DNA from: Bilabrum cf. latius
Lineage: Eukaryota > Bigyra: Bicosoecida > Bigyra > Bicosoecida
Length of the DNA: 64,000 nucleotides
Assembly: GCA_965178125.1 (NCBI GenBank)
Contig: OZ237740.1
Span: 1,444,613 to 1,508,612 of the forward strand
Reading direction: 5' to 3'
Part shown: positions 22,300 through 33,936 of the stretch, one piece after another
Layout: each line of letters begins with the position of its first letter
Position numbering within the stretch: the first letter of the stretch is position 1
Program-made: the position numbers and the translations under genes
The notes under the pieces: model-generated
What the model was told of the DNA's origin: nothing
The model's input: the letters and a program-made list of their open reading frames with translations, nothing else
The model's database searches: none

Positions 22300-25200
22300 T
22301 CACGCCTTGGCTGCTTTGGGGCTGCCCCAAGACGGGGGACCCGGCAGAGCATCCGGCACGGGTCCGTCTGCCCCACGCAGCGTCTTCCTGCCCCCAGCCC
22401 CGCCCACGCCGGAGCCCTGGTCCAGTCCGAGGATATCCTCTTCCTGTCCCTGTCCCTGCTCCTGCCCCATCTCCTCGTCCTGGAACCCGAACGTGTCCTC
22501 TTCCTCGTCCACCTCTGCGCCTGCCGAGCCCAGGATGCTGTCGTTCACCTGCCTTCCAGCGCCATCCACCCGCCTGTAAGACGCAGCAGCACCGCCGGCT
22601 GACGACCCAGTCCATGATGCCCCAGCCCCAGCTCCCGAGCTAGACTTGCCGCCGCCCGACCTGAACCCGCCCCCCCCGCGACTGATCGCGCGCCCGGCGG
22701 CCTGCACGGCCCACATTCCCGCGCTTCCCATCGCGCGAGCAGCCCCCCAGACCCAAGCCAGGGGAGACTGCCCGCGCCTGCTGCTGGACGACCCCACGCC
22801 CCCGAGACCGGCGCTCTGCCCCTTGCCCTTGCCCCCAGCGAATGCGCACTGCACAGAACAGAGGGCCGCCACGAGGACGAACACGAGGAAGAACACCACC
22901 CAACCGCTGTGGCTCACGCGGTGGTGCCATTGTGTGTTGGGGCACGGCACCCAGGCCATTGGGTGCTGCACGCCGCCCTGGCACGTGTCTCCCGCCACCT
23001 TGCGGTACCCAGTGGATACCTCGAAGTTGGTACCCACAGGACAGGGGAAAGGGGCCATCTCGGTGTAGTTGATGTGCACGGCCAGGTCCCGCACGCACGG
23101 CCCCCCGTCAAGCTCCCTGGAGTACCCGAAGTCGCACTCGTAGTCTTTCTCCGTGCACGCGCAGTGCCGCACCTCGTGCTTGCGCTCCATTTGCTCGCCA
23201 TTGAAGCACACTGCGTCCCTCTTTCGGCGGACGTACTGCACCTCGTGCCCCAGCAGGCAGCCGTCCTACGAGTCGGTGGCGCTCGGGCTCCACAGCTCGT
23301 AGTCGGACCCATCCTGCCCCGGGCGGTCTGCGCCGATGCACGACCGCGTGTGCAGCCCCTCGAAGTTGAGGTGGAAGATGGATCCCTCCCGGTTGCCGCC
23401 CTTGCCCTTGCGCGTCCCGTAGATCACGAAGGACTGCGACACTGCGTCGGGCTCGATCATGATGTTGTCCACCAGGACGGGCGTGTCGGTGAACTTGTAC
23501 GTCTCCCAGGTGAGACCCTCGTTCCACGAGTAGACCACTTCGGTGACCTCTTTCTCGTCAAAGGCCATCACGATGAGCGCCCCATGGTCCCCGATCTCGT
23601 AGATATGCGACCCAGCCGCCACCTCGAACCATTCCTGGCCGCCATCCCGGCTCAGGTACGTGTTGATCTGCTCCTCGAGCAGACACAGCGAGGGACCCAC
23701 GCACCCGGTGGCCATTAGCAGGCCAACCGCGTTCTTCACGGTGTAGATGGGCCCATACACGTCCGTAGTGCCGTGCAGGTGCAGAGAGCAGTGGTCCGAC
23801 TTGTCATTGCCCCCATGCGGGCACACGATTGGCTCCCCTTTCGAGTTCGTCTTGGGTGCCTTGACATACTCCCACACCCCGCCCTTATCGAAGGTGATCA
23901 CGGTGCGAATATTCTCCTTCGGCCTTGGCTTGGTGCCCCCGCGCTTGGAGGTGGACGTCTTCTTGCCACCCTCGCCCTCCTGCCCCATGGGGCTGCCGCC
24001 GCCCTGCTCGCGCTCCCACTTCTCGATGTCCGCCGCGTTCTGCACGAAATTGGCCACGTACACGCCCTCCAAGCTGTGCAGCTTCTCGAAGTCGCACTTG
24101 CCGCTTTCGTCGCGCCGGTTGTAGGGCAGCGAGAGGCTGAAGCCCGTCCCCTGGCTGTTCGAGAGGTACACGTTGCCCCAGCGCGCGTCGTCGCCACCGT
24201 GGTTCACGTGCAGGAAAACCGAGTCCTCCGAGGTATCCAGGATGGTGTATGAGTGCTGCTGCATCTCGAAGGGCATGCGAGAGGCCCGGAACGTGCGGCC
24301 GCCGTTGGGCGACAGCAGCAGGCTCACCGCCAGCTTCTCCCCGCCGGCCCCTCGCACGACCTGCATGGTGCTCCCGGTGCTTCCCTGGGAGCTCCCGTCC
24401 TCCTGGACAGCCTGCACCTGTGCTACGGCGAGGTACTTCTCGGTGAAGAGGAAGCGATTCCCCCTGGGCACGAGCACCTTGCGGCTCATGAAGCCGTCCA
24501 CAGAGAGCACAAAGTCCACGCGCACGTCCCAGCTGCCGAACGACTGCGGGCCCGATTGCTCACGGAGAACCGTCGCAAAGATCGAGTCCGGGGGCAGGCC
24601 GTCCGCTGCCGCCCGGGGCAGCGTGTGCGCCCAGTCGAACTGCACCACGTAGTTGGCTACTCGGGTCCAGTCTTCCCCTCCGTTCCTCGATATGTACAGC
24701 TGCTTGAAGCACTCACCCTCCACTTCGGCGCTGACGCACCGACGGGTAAGAGAGGCTGCCATGATGATCTAGCTCGAATGCGGGTGCAGCTTCACCTCCT
24801 GCAGCGACTCGTGGTGAGAGACGGCCTGGTACGTATGACCCGCATCGCTCGTGATCACGTGCAGCCCGTGCTTGCCGACGAAGAATAGTGTGTTCGGGTC
24901 TGCATCCGACTGGATGACCTCCACAATGTGGTTCAGCGAGCGCGCCGTGGGCCTGTGCTTCCACTGCATCCCTTGGAAGCGCTGCATCTGGTCTGCCCAC
25001 GACTTGCCCCCGTCCCCGCTCCGCGTCAGCTGCCCTTTGCTGCTCAGCATGAAGATCACCTCTCCTTTCGGGCCCGCCCAGGACAACTCCTCAATGGGCG
25101 AATCCACAGACTTCTCCGTCACGGCAATATTCTGCGACCGCTACGGAGCCGGCTGCTGGGGCTCCGGCGCCGGCGGAGCCGGCGCCGGCGCAGCAGCCTG

Positions 25201-25557
25201 CGGTTGCTGGGGCGCGGCCGCGGGCTGCGCCTGCACAGGAGGTGCCTGTGGTGTATACGCCTGGAATTGCTAGTAAGCGGGGGCGTTTGCTGCAGGCGGC
25301 GCCTGTGTTTGCGCCTGCTGTTGCGGTTGAATGACAGCTCCAGAGCCAGGTTGCTGCTGAGGCACCTGTTGTTGCTACTGCTGCTGTACATACGGCTGTG
25401 CCTGCTGCTACACAACATTCTATGTAGCTGCCTGCTATGCCGGCTGCTGTACTGGTGGTGTTACCTGCTGATACACCTGCTGTCCCTGGTTATTGCCCTG
25501 TCCAGCACCGAAAGTCAGCAGGCTTGCCGCGATAAGCAGAGCCCCGCAGGATATCAT
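22300..25557 (-). CDS. VPS10/sortilin-family sorting receptor
   Basis: Type I membrane receptor that sorts cargo between Golgi and endolysosomes; 1,085 residues in one exon. Order: signal peptide (MISCGALLIAASLLTFGAG), a Gln/Pro/Ala-rich linker with six UAG codons, then the VPS10 ten-bladed propeller with repeated Asp-box-like motifs (SGDGGKSW, SRNGGEDW, LSRDGGQEW, WNEGLTWE). The Cys-rich 10CC module follows (CLLGHEVQYVRRK, DYECDFGYSRE, YRKVAGDTCQGG). A transmembrane helix (WVVFFLVFVLVAALC) and a Gly/Ser-rich acidic tail end it; TGA 22300-22302. UAG also occurs at 24769 and at 23266, just before the 10CC module. The Q-rich stretch in front of the propeller is unusual. Confidence 0.93.
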
Positions 25558-26003
25558 AGTCCTGCAGCACAGGTCGAATAGGAATTAAATAAATAAATCG
25601 TAGTATGCAGATGTAAGATACGGGAGCTCAACTTGCCAGATGTTCATCATGAACAACCACTGCTGGCTCTATCACGAGCACAAGGCCATTCAGCGACATT
25701 GTGAAAATATTCAGGGATTATCTCACACTTTAACGCCAGTATAATACAGTTTAAATCCGAGTACACTATAACGGCCGCGGCTGGCCGCTAGCTGTAGAAC
25801 AAATTGGGAGTGGAGAATGGCGACGAAGAAAATACAAATCTGTGTAAAATCAATTGTAACGAGTTGTTTTAATCCCGCCACCGAAGCGGTAAAGCCAGGC
25901 TCGTCTGTGGCGACCCGACCAGTCAGGGCGTGCGTGCTGCTTTAATACCCGATATCCGTGCACAGTAACGAATTTTTTGCCTTTTGTGAAGCCAATGATC
26001 AAA
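25558..26003. other. 446-bp gap between VPS10 start and PP2C stop
   Basis: AT-rich in its first 250 bp. Both genes are on the minus strand, so this holds the VPS10 promoter and the PP2C 3' end. The hexamer aattaaat near 25583 is not diagnostic. Nothing else seen. Confidence 0.35.
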
Positions 26004-28187
26004 TCAAGTGGACATTGCAGCCTGCCCGCTGCCCGCCCCACCAGCCGACGCCCCTGCCCCTCCAGCCGCCGATCCACTCGCCTCCACTGGTAGGAACATT
26101 GTGATGGTCACAGTCATGTTGTCCGCGGAGGTTCCGAAGTGCTTGTGCGCGAGTTTCTTGTTCTCGTCCATGAGCTCCACGCTCAGCTCCTAGGCGTCCC
26201 TCCCGTCGAACCGGGCCGGCGCAAGCACCCAGGCCGAGAGCTCCTCAAACTTCCAGTTGTCCCACACGCCGTCCGAGCACGTGGCGAGCGCAAACGCCGA
26301 CTTGTGGACGGGGGTCACGGCTCCCGTCCCTGCATCTGCATTGGCCAATCGCACCCACTTGACCTCGGGGACGTGTCTGCGGTGAGATGGTCGATGTATC
26401 GAGGGACAGAGTGATGAAGAGGATGGAAGGGAGGGGGGCATCCGGTGCGCCTGCAGGGCACAATAAATGTGACACTATGTAACGAATGCGGTACAAGCCT
26501 CGAACGGCTGGTCTCACGAAACCCCGTAAGACTGTAGGTGGAAGTCCCCAAGAGACCGTGTGAAGGCGAGTGCGTCCTGGAAGCGGGCCATGGGCGGGGT
26601 GGCCACCAGCGTGGCCCACTCGTTGCGCACGTTCTTGTAGTACTGCCCGCGGTTTGTGATGGACAGCTGACGAGACACGGGATCCCTCGCGAATATGTCG
26701 GGGCAATTGGTCTTGGCCGACGTGAGCGTGTCGTACACGAACGACAGCTAAGGCGAGAGCCCGGCCCTGTCGGCCTTGCTGGGGTGAGAGGCGCGCATGC
26801 GCTCGTACTCGCCGGGGTTCTCTGGCCCGTGGTCGGCCGACATTTCCCACCCAGCCACGAGCAGCTTGGGGCTGGCAGCCACGCATGCCTCGCACCCGTC
26901 GGGCACCGCAGACGAGTCTAGGGAGGGCGAGGTGGACGAGGAGGAGCCATCACCTGCGCTGGCCCCTCCCACCGCGGCGCCCACTACGCCACCAGCGTCC
27001 GGCAGCACCGCCTCAGGGCCCATAGCTTCCAGCCCGGACTCGCCCGCGACGGCCTCCTCCCGCGGCCAGGTGTCGATGGGCTGCAGCGGGAAGGTGTCTG
27101 AGCTAGCCCCACACATGACCGCGCTCGAGTCGCCGCAGTTGGCGATGACCATCAGGCGACCGTCCAGCACCGCCACCAGAGTGGCTGTGGTGCCACCGTG
27201 CACGCACATGGCGGGAGCCCCCGGGCCTGCCGATCTCTGCCGGAGCAGGAACCCCCCCGTGGGGTCCTTGACCACGTGCCACCCCTGGTCCCGGTAGTGC
27301 CGGACAAACACCTGCGGGGGAGTTAAGGCGCCTATCGGGAAGAAATGAATACGACGACGCAGCAGGGCTTGGGTAACGTGCGCATGAACCGAATGCCAAG
27401 GTGCCAAAGGGCTCCAGGAGCTCGCTGCTCTGCCAGCTCCCTGCAGCACAACCACCTCAATAATACAATGCTCACTGCCTCGATGTGCTCGTGGGCGAGA
27501 GCAAACTTCGCGCGAAGCGTCGCTTCGGGATCCGCCCTGAGCTGTTTGAGCGATTCTGCCTTGGCAAACTCCTTCTGAATGCAATCGCGTGCTGCCTCCC
27601 CGGCCTTCCGACCGAGCTCACGACCGTGGCCGTCAAACACGCCAATCACAACGGTACCTCGCCCCAAGTCCGCCTTGAAAAACGCATCCTAGTTCACCTT
27701 ACCAGGGACCCCTTCATCAGTGATACCACCCAAGCGAATTGCATACGGGGACTTCACAGAACCACCAGCCAAGGAGCCCCCAGACTTGGCAGCGCCCGCA
27801 GTTTCACTTGACCCTGCGGCCTCTTTCACGCCAAAGGCAGACGATCCAGCAGGTGATGCAGCTGAAAGCCCTCCACCAAATGCTGCGAGGATATAATTGC
27901 ATCAATAATCCATCAAGCTGGCCGGAGTCGACATGCGCGCGATAATCTGAAGTGGAATCCGAGTACCGTCTGATTGGCACCCTACGTCAACGCCAGAGCG
28001 CGGTTCGTAAAGCTCCATGCAGCGCAAGATCGTAGATTTATTTACATGCACTCAATGATGTTGTCCCAACCACAAAGCATGGCAGCGCGCTGGAGAAACA
28101 ACCTCGGATCTCACAGCCAGGAACGTCTGCTGCTCCTGACAGCTGCCTCGTCAGAGCTGGTCGAGCTGATAAATCGCTCGCAGCCAT
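26004..28187 (-). CDS. PP2C-type protein phosphatase
   Basis: Metal-dependent Ser/Thr phosphatase (PPM family), 548 residues. Exons in gene order: 28115-28187, 27476-27882, 26518-27311, 26004-26376; introns of 232, 164 and 141 bp with GTGAGA/GTGAGC donors. Motifs: KVN-Gln-DAFF with the Gln encoded by UAG 27689, VFDGHG (metal ligand), GGTTATLV, NCGDSSAV, SADHGPENPGEYERM, FTRSLGDFHLQSYGV, ATCSDGVWDNW and ADNMTVTI. All PP2C core motifs are present and in order. Further UAGs lie at 26748 and near 26187. The first exon was found by phase and the need for a start; it is the least certain part. It has an Ala/Ser/Gly-rich insert in the middle of the domain. TGA at 26004-26006. Confidence 0.9.
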
Positions 28188-28340
28188 GAGTACTAACTGT
28201 GTCGTAACGTGAGTGGATACAAACTTCTTGCTGGTGCAAGAAGGAAAAGATCGGGGTGGTAGCTCGATCCGGTTCGCACGAATATTGTAAGGTGTGTTCT
28301 TGGCGAAACCGATCCGGTTAAGATCCACTCGAATCAGGCC
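28188..28340. promoter_or_regulatory. divergent intergenic region, PP2C / Cys-rich unknown
   Basis: 153 bp between start codons on opposite strands; layout implies a shared bidirectional promoter. No motif recognised. Confidence 0.4.
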
Positions 28341-28975
28341 ATGGCCGCCGTGGGTGGTGATGCGGCCGGAGATGACAGTCAATCAGAGACACTACTATAT
28401 GAAGAATAGCTTAGAGGCGTTCGGGCTGTTGTTAAAGATGAAACTGGGTAAGTATTTAGGCTGGACTGCTGCACTCCGAATCCAACGATTGGATTCTTAC
28501 TTTTTCGTGCCGTGCTGCATGGTGAGGCTGTTTTCAACGCAGGAAGGTTGTCTAGTACGTAAAAATGGGATGTCAGGGTCAGATGCGCGTTACAACCGGG
28601 GGGAACTTTATTTTGGAGGAAACTGGCTGCTGCTGCTGCGCAACAGCAATCAACATCCCTTGCTCTGCAGTGGGGGAGATGTCAGTCGGTACTTCCTTCT
28701 CGGATTCTAACGTGTATTTCTCGCCGTGTTCTTGTGGATCATGCTCGGGTGAGGTTCTGACAGTTCGAGGGACATATCGTGGAACGCAGTTTGCAATGGG
28801 TATCGTTTCGGTGAGTGCCGACGAGCTCCAACAAAAAATCTCAAAGGCAAGGATGTGGTGCGATGCACAACCTGACGGTGCGAGCCCTGGCGGGATTGGG
28901 CAAGGCTTTCGAGCGACCGCGTAGACCAGGAATATGGGTGGAGCGGGCGCAGCGGCTGCATCGCAGGGCAAGTGA
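28341..28975 (+). CDS. small Cys-rich protein, unknown
   Basis: Exons 28341-28447 and 28543-28975 (95-bp GTAAGT...GCAG intron), 179 residues, TGA 28973-28975. Exon 1 (MAAVGGDAAGDDSQSETLLY, then EE-Gln-LRGVRAVVKDET) uses UAG for Gln, and two more UAGs occur in exon 2. The middle has a run of four Cys (ETGCCCCATAINIPC) and a CSCGSC motif, perhaps metal-binding or lipidated. The C-terminal part (MGIVSVSADELQQKISKARMW) looks helical. No family recognised. Support rests on ORF structure and the phase-correct intron. Confidence 0.6.
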
Positions 28976-29073
28976 TGGATTTGCGGTGTTGTATCAGACA
29001 TATGAGTATGATTTCCAAAACCATATTTGATCTTCATGTGGTGCCTGCACCGGGCAAAGTGAATTGTGCTGCT

Positions 29074-31188
29074 TCAAGAGGCAGCGGCAGGCGGCAGCTC
29101 GACAGCAATGCCGATGCGCTGGCACGCCCCGATACAGGTCTTGAGGGGCTTTTGAAGATCCTCCACAAGCGGACCGAACTATTCTTTGTATCCATGTTCC
29201 ATTCCCGCCAGCGCCCCCTCCAGCAGGTGCAGCCTGGTCGCGAGGGCATGCCCGATCCGTTGCGCGTGCTCAGGGGCTGGTGGTGCAGCGATTCCACCCA
29301 CCGAGCCCGCAGAGGCCACCATGCGCCAGGCCGCTGCCATGAGCTCTGCATTGGCCGCTGCACTTTCCACGCACCAGGACCGATAAGCCTCCGGGATGGA
29401 CATGCGGATCCCGTGCTGATCCACTCCTCCAGCCTCAGCCTGCTCTCCCACACCCCCCGCACGCCCAGCAGCAGTGCGGCGCTGGGCCAGACTGCCTGCC
29501 CTCGAGAGGTGCAGAGAGACGCTTGCAGCTGCTTTTGTGAACGTTGGGTCCGGTGAGAGCACGCGGGCACCCACCATAGTAGTTTTCTTCGGGTGCTGTG
29601 CGACAGAGCCCGTGTGGATGGTACCATTAGGTCGCACCGTTGACCGGCGACCGCTAGCGCCCGGCAAGCGCGGGGGAAGGAGGTCTCGCGGCAAGCTGTC
29701 CCCTTGTCCGCCGTGCTAGCTCAATGACCCTGCGCCCGCACCATCTCGGGCACTACCATTACCAGGCCCGGGCCTGGAGGGCACCAGCTCCTCCAGGCCC
29801 TCCTCGCTCTCCACTGCAGGGCCCCTTGCACCCAGGCCGCACCCTCTCGCCCGTTTCCCGCCGCTCCTATCCTCCTCCAGCACTGCAGCCCCGTACCTAT
29901 TCAGTGAGTCAAACACGCCCTCCGCCTCGGCGTCCCGGGCCAGCACACGCACCGCGTCACGGGTGCTGCTCCTGCCCGCACCACCACCCCCGCCTCGATC
30001 GAGAGAACCTAGTGCAGCATCATCGGGTGCGTAAAGGCGGGCCGCCTCCCCAGTGCCAAACCCGGACCTGTATCTGTAGTCCCCACTAAGTCTCTCCTCC
30101 AGTGATGCGGTCAGATCCGTCACGGTAGTTGAGAGTGCTTGTCGAGCACCCGAGTGCCGCGCCTCGAGGACTGCAATCTCTGCCACGTGCCTGGCATCTT
30201 CTCGGAGCCAGGCATCCACAGCTCCACCCTTGATGCCGCGAAAGAATCTATCTGGATTGCCTAGCAAATCCGCGAGCATAGCACTGCGACCCGAGGACGT
30301 CGTTACGTCCACGCCATCGAGCGCGATGCCTGGCGCTGGCCGGGGCTACCCGCCTGATGGAGCCCCAATCGATGCAACTGCCCCTGACACTTGCGATTCT
30401 ACTATTCCCCATGTGCGCGCGTCTCTTCCTATGTCTCTGTCCTGTCGCGCTTGCATGTACCGTCCCCAAAACTCCGCTGGAGACATGGGCTTTGCCGATT
30501 TGCTCGGTTTGGAGGCAGCAGGATCGATGGGAGGGGAGACCTTACCCAGCACAAACTTCTGGTAGGCCTTCAAGGTAATTGGTTCCTAATAAAATATCTG
30601 TGCTGCTTTCGCTTGATCCACGCGGATGGTCGACTTGCCTCCTTTCACCTCGTCGATCCGGCTGTCTGGCGGCTGGGACGGCAGTGTGGAGCCCGCGGAT
30701 ACTTTCGCTTCCAAACCATGAAGCTTCAGCAAATCTTGCCGTCGTGCCCAAAAGTCATCCTCTGTGACCAATCCACTTTCAACAAACTTTGAGAACTCCT
30801 TGCGCAAGGCTGAGCTGCGCTGCATTGCAGTCGCCCTCAAGGCCGCTTCCGCGCCAGAGTCTACTGAGCTAACCCCAGCTGAGCGGATTGACTTAATTGT
30901 GACCAATAGTTGAACTACTGCGGCCTTTCGTTCGTCGGCAGAGACCTCCCCAGCCGTGGTAAAAAACCGCAAAACGTGGCCAGGTCCATTCTTTGCCTCT
31001 GAGAGCAACAATTTTGCTTCGCCTTTGCGCTGCAATATTGAATGCACTTTGCATAAATCAATTATCGCGGTTTTACTCCCATGCGCCCACGTTGCTACCC
31101 GGGCTTGCTAACTAATCGAAAGGTGCCCACGTCTACCCTTCGTGTCCGGGCCAAGGAGAGGTCCTTTCACGATTTCGCACAACGACAT
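29074..31188 (-). CDS. GTF2H1: TFIIH core subunit p62/Tfb1 (GTF2H1)
   Basis: Subunit of the general transcription and nucleotide-excision-repair factor TFIIH. Single exon, 704 residues, ATG 31188, TGA 29074-29076. N-terminal PH-like domain: ARVATWAHGSKTAIIDL...QRKGEAKLLL with HVLRFFTT. Two BSD-type segments follow: EFSKFVESGLVTEDDFWARR and, after AAQIFYQEPITLKAYQKFVL, MSPAEFWGRYMQARQ. The E-D-D-F-W and A-E-F-W positions are characteristic of p62. The C-terminal helical part ends VEDLQKPLKTCIG. UAG codons at 31108, 30586, 30346, 29716 and 29179 are all within this frame; the first lies inside the PH-like fold. Confidence 0.88.
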
Positions 31189-31770
31189 TATGCAGTAGTT
31201 AGAAGGCCGTGCACTTGCCGCGAGCTGGAGTCTTGAGTTGTTAGCAAATGCGGCTTGGTTGAGAGCAGGAATTCTGGTGTGCAGTGTGACGACTTGCTGC
31301 TGTGCGAAGTGGCACGGATCCATGCAGCGGACCGTAGACTACCACGGCCCGTGCATGCTGCCCCGCATGTCCACAGCCCATCCTCATTACACATCCATGC
31401 ATCCTCACATGCACAGCCACTCCGCCTCCCTCACTGCCTGCAGCCCTTGTCCTAGCCACGGACTGGCTGTAGGCCACGCGGCGAGAGACCACCAGCCAGG
31501 CCAAGGCAAGGCAAGGCCAAGACAAGGCCAAGACAAGGCCAAGGCGTGTGGCAGACCCGATGAACCCTCGCGCACACGCGCAATGCTGCTTTCCCCAGCC
31601 TCCTGGCCCCCGCCTGCGCTTCGGCGGCGCTGCGAGCTCCGGGTTCGCTGGGCCACATGGAACCTTCCATCCTCGCCGCGGAAAACGAACAACCTCCCGT
31701 CACACGGCCTTTCCGTGACACGCCGGCCCAATCCTCACACTTACCAACGCAAACACAAACACACACAGAC
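31189..31770. promoter_or_regulatory. 582-bp divergent intergenic region
   Basis: Lies between the TFIIH p62 start and the small basic protein at 31771. It contains a run of aaggccaagac-like direct repeats at 31502-31544 and an A/C-rich leader (accaacgcaaacacaaacacac) just before 31771 that looks like a 5' UTR. An ORF (31238-32107) crosses it but overlaps the small gene out of frame and is GC-driven. Confidence 0.4.
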
Positions 31771-31923
31771 ATGCCAAGCAAGTCAGGAAAGGCATCTGCA
31801 GGAAAGGGCAAGGCTAAGGCCGAGGCCGCGCCCAAGAAGGCCGCCGGAGCCAAGAAGGGAGGCGCCAAGAAGGGAGGCGCCAAGAAGGGTGCGGCAGCTG
31901 CTGCGGCTGAGAAGTCTTCCTGA
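31771..31923 (+). CDS. small Lys/Ala-rich basic protein, H1-like
   Basis: 50 residues, ATG 31771, TGA 31921-31923. The composition is almost only Lys, Ala, Gly and Ser (KKGGAKKGGAKKGAAAAAAE), like the tail of a linker histone or a basic nucleic-acid-binding peptide. The upstream A/C-rich leader supports the start. No globular domain. It could instead be the first exon of a larger gene; no obvious continuation is seen. Confidence 0.5.
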   Translation: MPSKSGKASAGKGKAKAEAAPKKAAGAKKGGAKKGGAKKGAAAAAAEKSS

Positions 31924-32577
31924 GTCTAGATGGACACGCGGACAGGCGCCATCGACACGTGGAACATCGCACAGGTCGAGCGGGCCCATGCGAGCGGCGA
32001 AGCCACGCCAGGATCGCCGCCTTTCGACACCCGAGCTGCTCTTGTTTCTGTGGCTGGATACGCGCGTCTCTTTTGACTTGATACGTACACGTACTATTGC
32101 TGCATGATACACACGATACCAGTGATGCCATGGCATTGTGGCTCTCTCCAATGCGATCTCATCGAACACGCGACATCTCCAATCAGATCCATCCACACCC
32201 GTCCTTGCGACCAAGCCGACCAAGCCGCGCCCTCCACGACCCCTGAGCCTGGACCCCTGTATGATCGCCAGAGTCAGGGCGGCCCTCAGCTCATCCGTGC
32301 TATTGTGCACCGCCATTTATGCACGATTCAATCGCACCGACAAGATTCAATGATCAATCGGCCAACCAGACCTCCAGTCGTGACTGCACAGGGCAGTCTG
32401 CACCGCCAAGGATGGGCTGGTGCGTACCTCGGCAGGGGACCACACCGAGTCTCACCCCATCCCGACGTTCCTATACGGCGAACTACCTGCGTCCCCCGCT
32501 GCCTCCCTTGGCAGACTAAACCCCCCTCCAGAGCCGCACCGCAGTAGATATCCCTTCCTGCACCCGCACACCGTGCG
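31924..32577. other. 654-bp gap between the small basic protein and RPC6
   Basis: Convergent 3' ends. A minus-strand ORF covers 31783-32316 antisense to the small gene, and a plus ORF 32104-32547 is open; neither resembles a protein. No tRNA-like cloverleaf noticed. Confidence 0.35.
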
Positions 32578-33742
32578 TCAGAATGCCTCAAGCCACTTCG
32601 TGTAGTACACGCATGTCTCAGGGGATACCTTGCTGCTGCCAGGAAAGCAATCCTCTGCCACAGGGCACATGCCGCAGGGCACGCTGGTCAGTGCAGGCGC
32701 GGGGAGCTTCTTCCGGATCCTCTTGTACCGCACGGTGGCCTACATCACCTTTTCCTGGGCGATGGCGCGGCGGACATCGGCGCTGAGGGCGCTCTCGCCC
32801 GCCTTGCGCTCACCGGAGCTTGCAGCGGAGGCACTCTTGCCCGCACGCCCGGAGGACGAAGACGAGGACGAGGACTCCCCGCTGGCGCTGGCAGCGCCCC
32901 CAGCGGCCGGGCCGTCGTCTGGGATCCCCAGCCCGGCGCCAGCCGAAATGTCTGCCGCCCCACCACCCGCGTGCTTGGGTGGCATGGCGGCGACGGCCCT
33001 GTCCATGACCAGCGAGTCGATCACCTGCTGCACGTCATCCGTGCCGAGCGGGATCTTGGACACGCCGCTCTTCCGGATGTGCTCCGCGATCTCTGCTCGA
33101 GTCTTCATCGAGCCCGCCGGTTGCAGGAATTGAGCAACTGATCTTCGCAAGGAATTTATAAAATGCGTGTCCAATTCGCCATCAGTGTACCACGCCCCCC
33201 CTGTGACCTGCGCCGATGGAACCAATTCGTACAGCATGTAGATTTTGCGACTCTTGAAAGTCACACTTTTCACGCTCTTGATCAATTTCTTCCCTTCAAG
33301 CCTTTTCAAAGCCTTATTCATCGCAGCAACCTGCAATTTAGTCTGCGACTTGATGGTTCTTGTCCAAATACCGACATCGCCGGCCTCTCGAATAGCTTTC
33401 AGGACCTGCTCGTCTTCCGGAGAAAGGGTTCCCATCTTGTTAGCCATTCTCTCAGAAAAGGCTTTGAAAGATATTTCTCCAGAGGCAAGCTTCTAGGGCA
33501 CAATGACCTTCTGCGGGACATCACGGGGCACGTTGTATTTGGGAGGCGAGCAATATGCACGGCAGGCACGAAACCCGTCAAACACCATCAGTGTAATGGC
33601 TCACAGCATCAATTAGGGACCGGATCGCTTTCATGTGATTCTTGATAGGGCCAAATGATTTCTCCAGCTCTTTCTGTCCAACTCCAGTGGGGTGCTGCTG
33701 GATGAAAGCAAGGAGTTTTCTAGCCGCAGGTTCATCCGCCAT
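32578..33742 (-). CDS. POLR3F: RNA polymerase III subunit RPC6/RPC34
   Basis: Pol III initiation subunit with tandem winged helices; binds TFIIIB. Exons 33605-33742 and 32578-33510 with a 94-bp GTGAGC...GCAG intron, 356 residues. N-terminal winged helix: ARKLLAFIQQHPTGVGQKEL. Second: GIWTRTIKSQTKLQVAAMNK, KRLEGKKLIKSVKSV, KIYMLYELVPSAQVTGGAWY. The C-terminus keeps the Fe-S-cluster cysteines (PCGMCPVAEDC...ETCVYYTKWLEAF). A Ser/Gly-rich insert precedes it. UAG at 33493 region (V-P-Gln-K-L) and 32740; the cysteine-rich end lies beyond the second UAG, so readthrough is required for a complete protein. TGA 32578-32580. Confidence 0.94.
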
Positions 33743-33936
33743 GATGCCAGGACCAATCGACTGGTGCGTGCCACAAGTTCGATAGTAACTCTATTTCGTT
33801 CGTAGAAACTGGATTCAGACGCCAAAGCCCACGATTGAGATCAGTTCTGGCGGCGTGCTTCAGCAGTTGAGCGAGCGCGTCTCACAATGCAATGATCGAG
33901 CGCAACACCCAAAACAGATTCTCACGCAAAATTTGA
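33743..33936. promoter_or_regulatory. divergent intergenic region, RPC6 / D-glutamate cyclase
   Basis: 194 bp between opposing start codons; implied shared promoter. No motif recognised. Confidence 0.4.

Noticed and set aside
31238-32107. 289-codon plus-strand ORF over the small basic gene
   Set aside because: It reads the Lys/Ala gene in another frame as Arg/Pro repeats and lacks any motif; the A/C-rich leader and ATG at 31771 are better supported.
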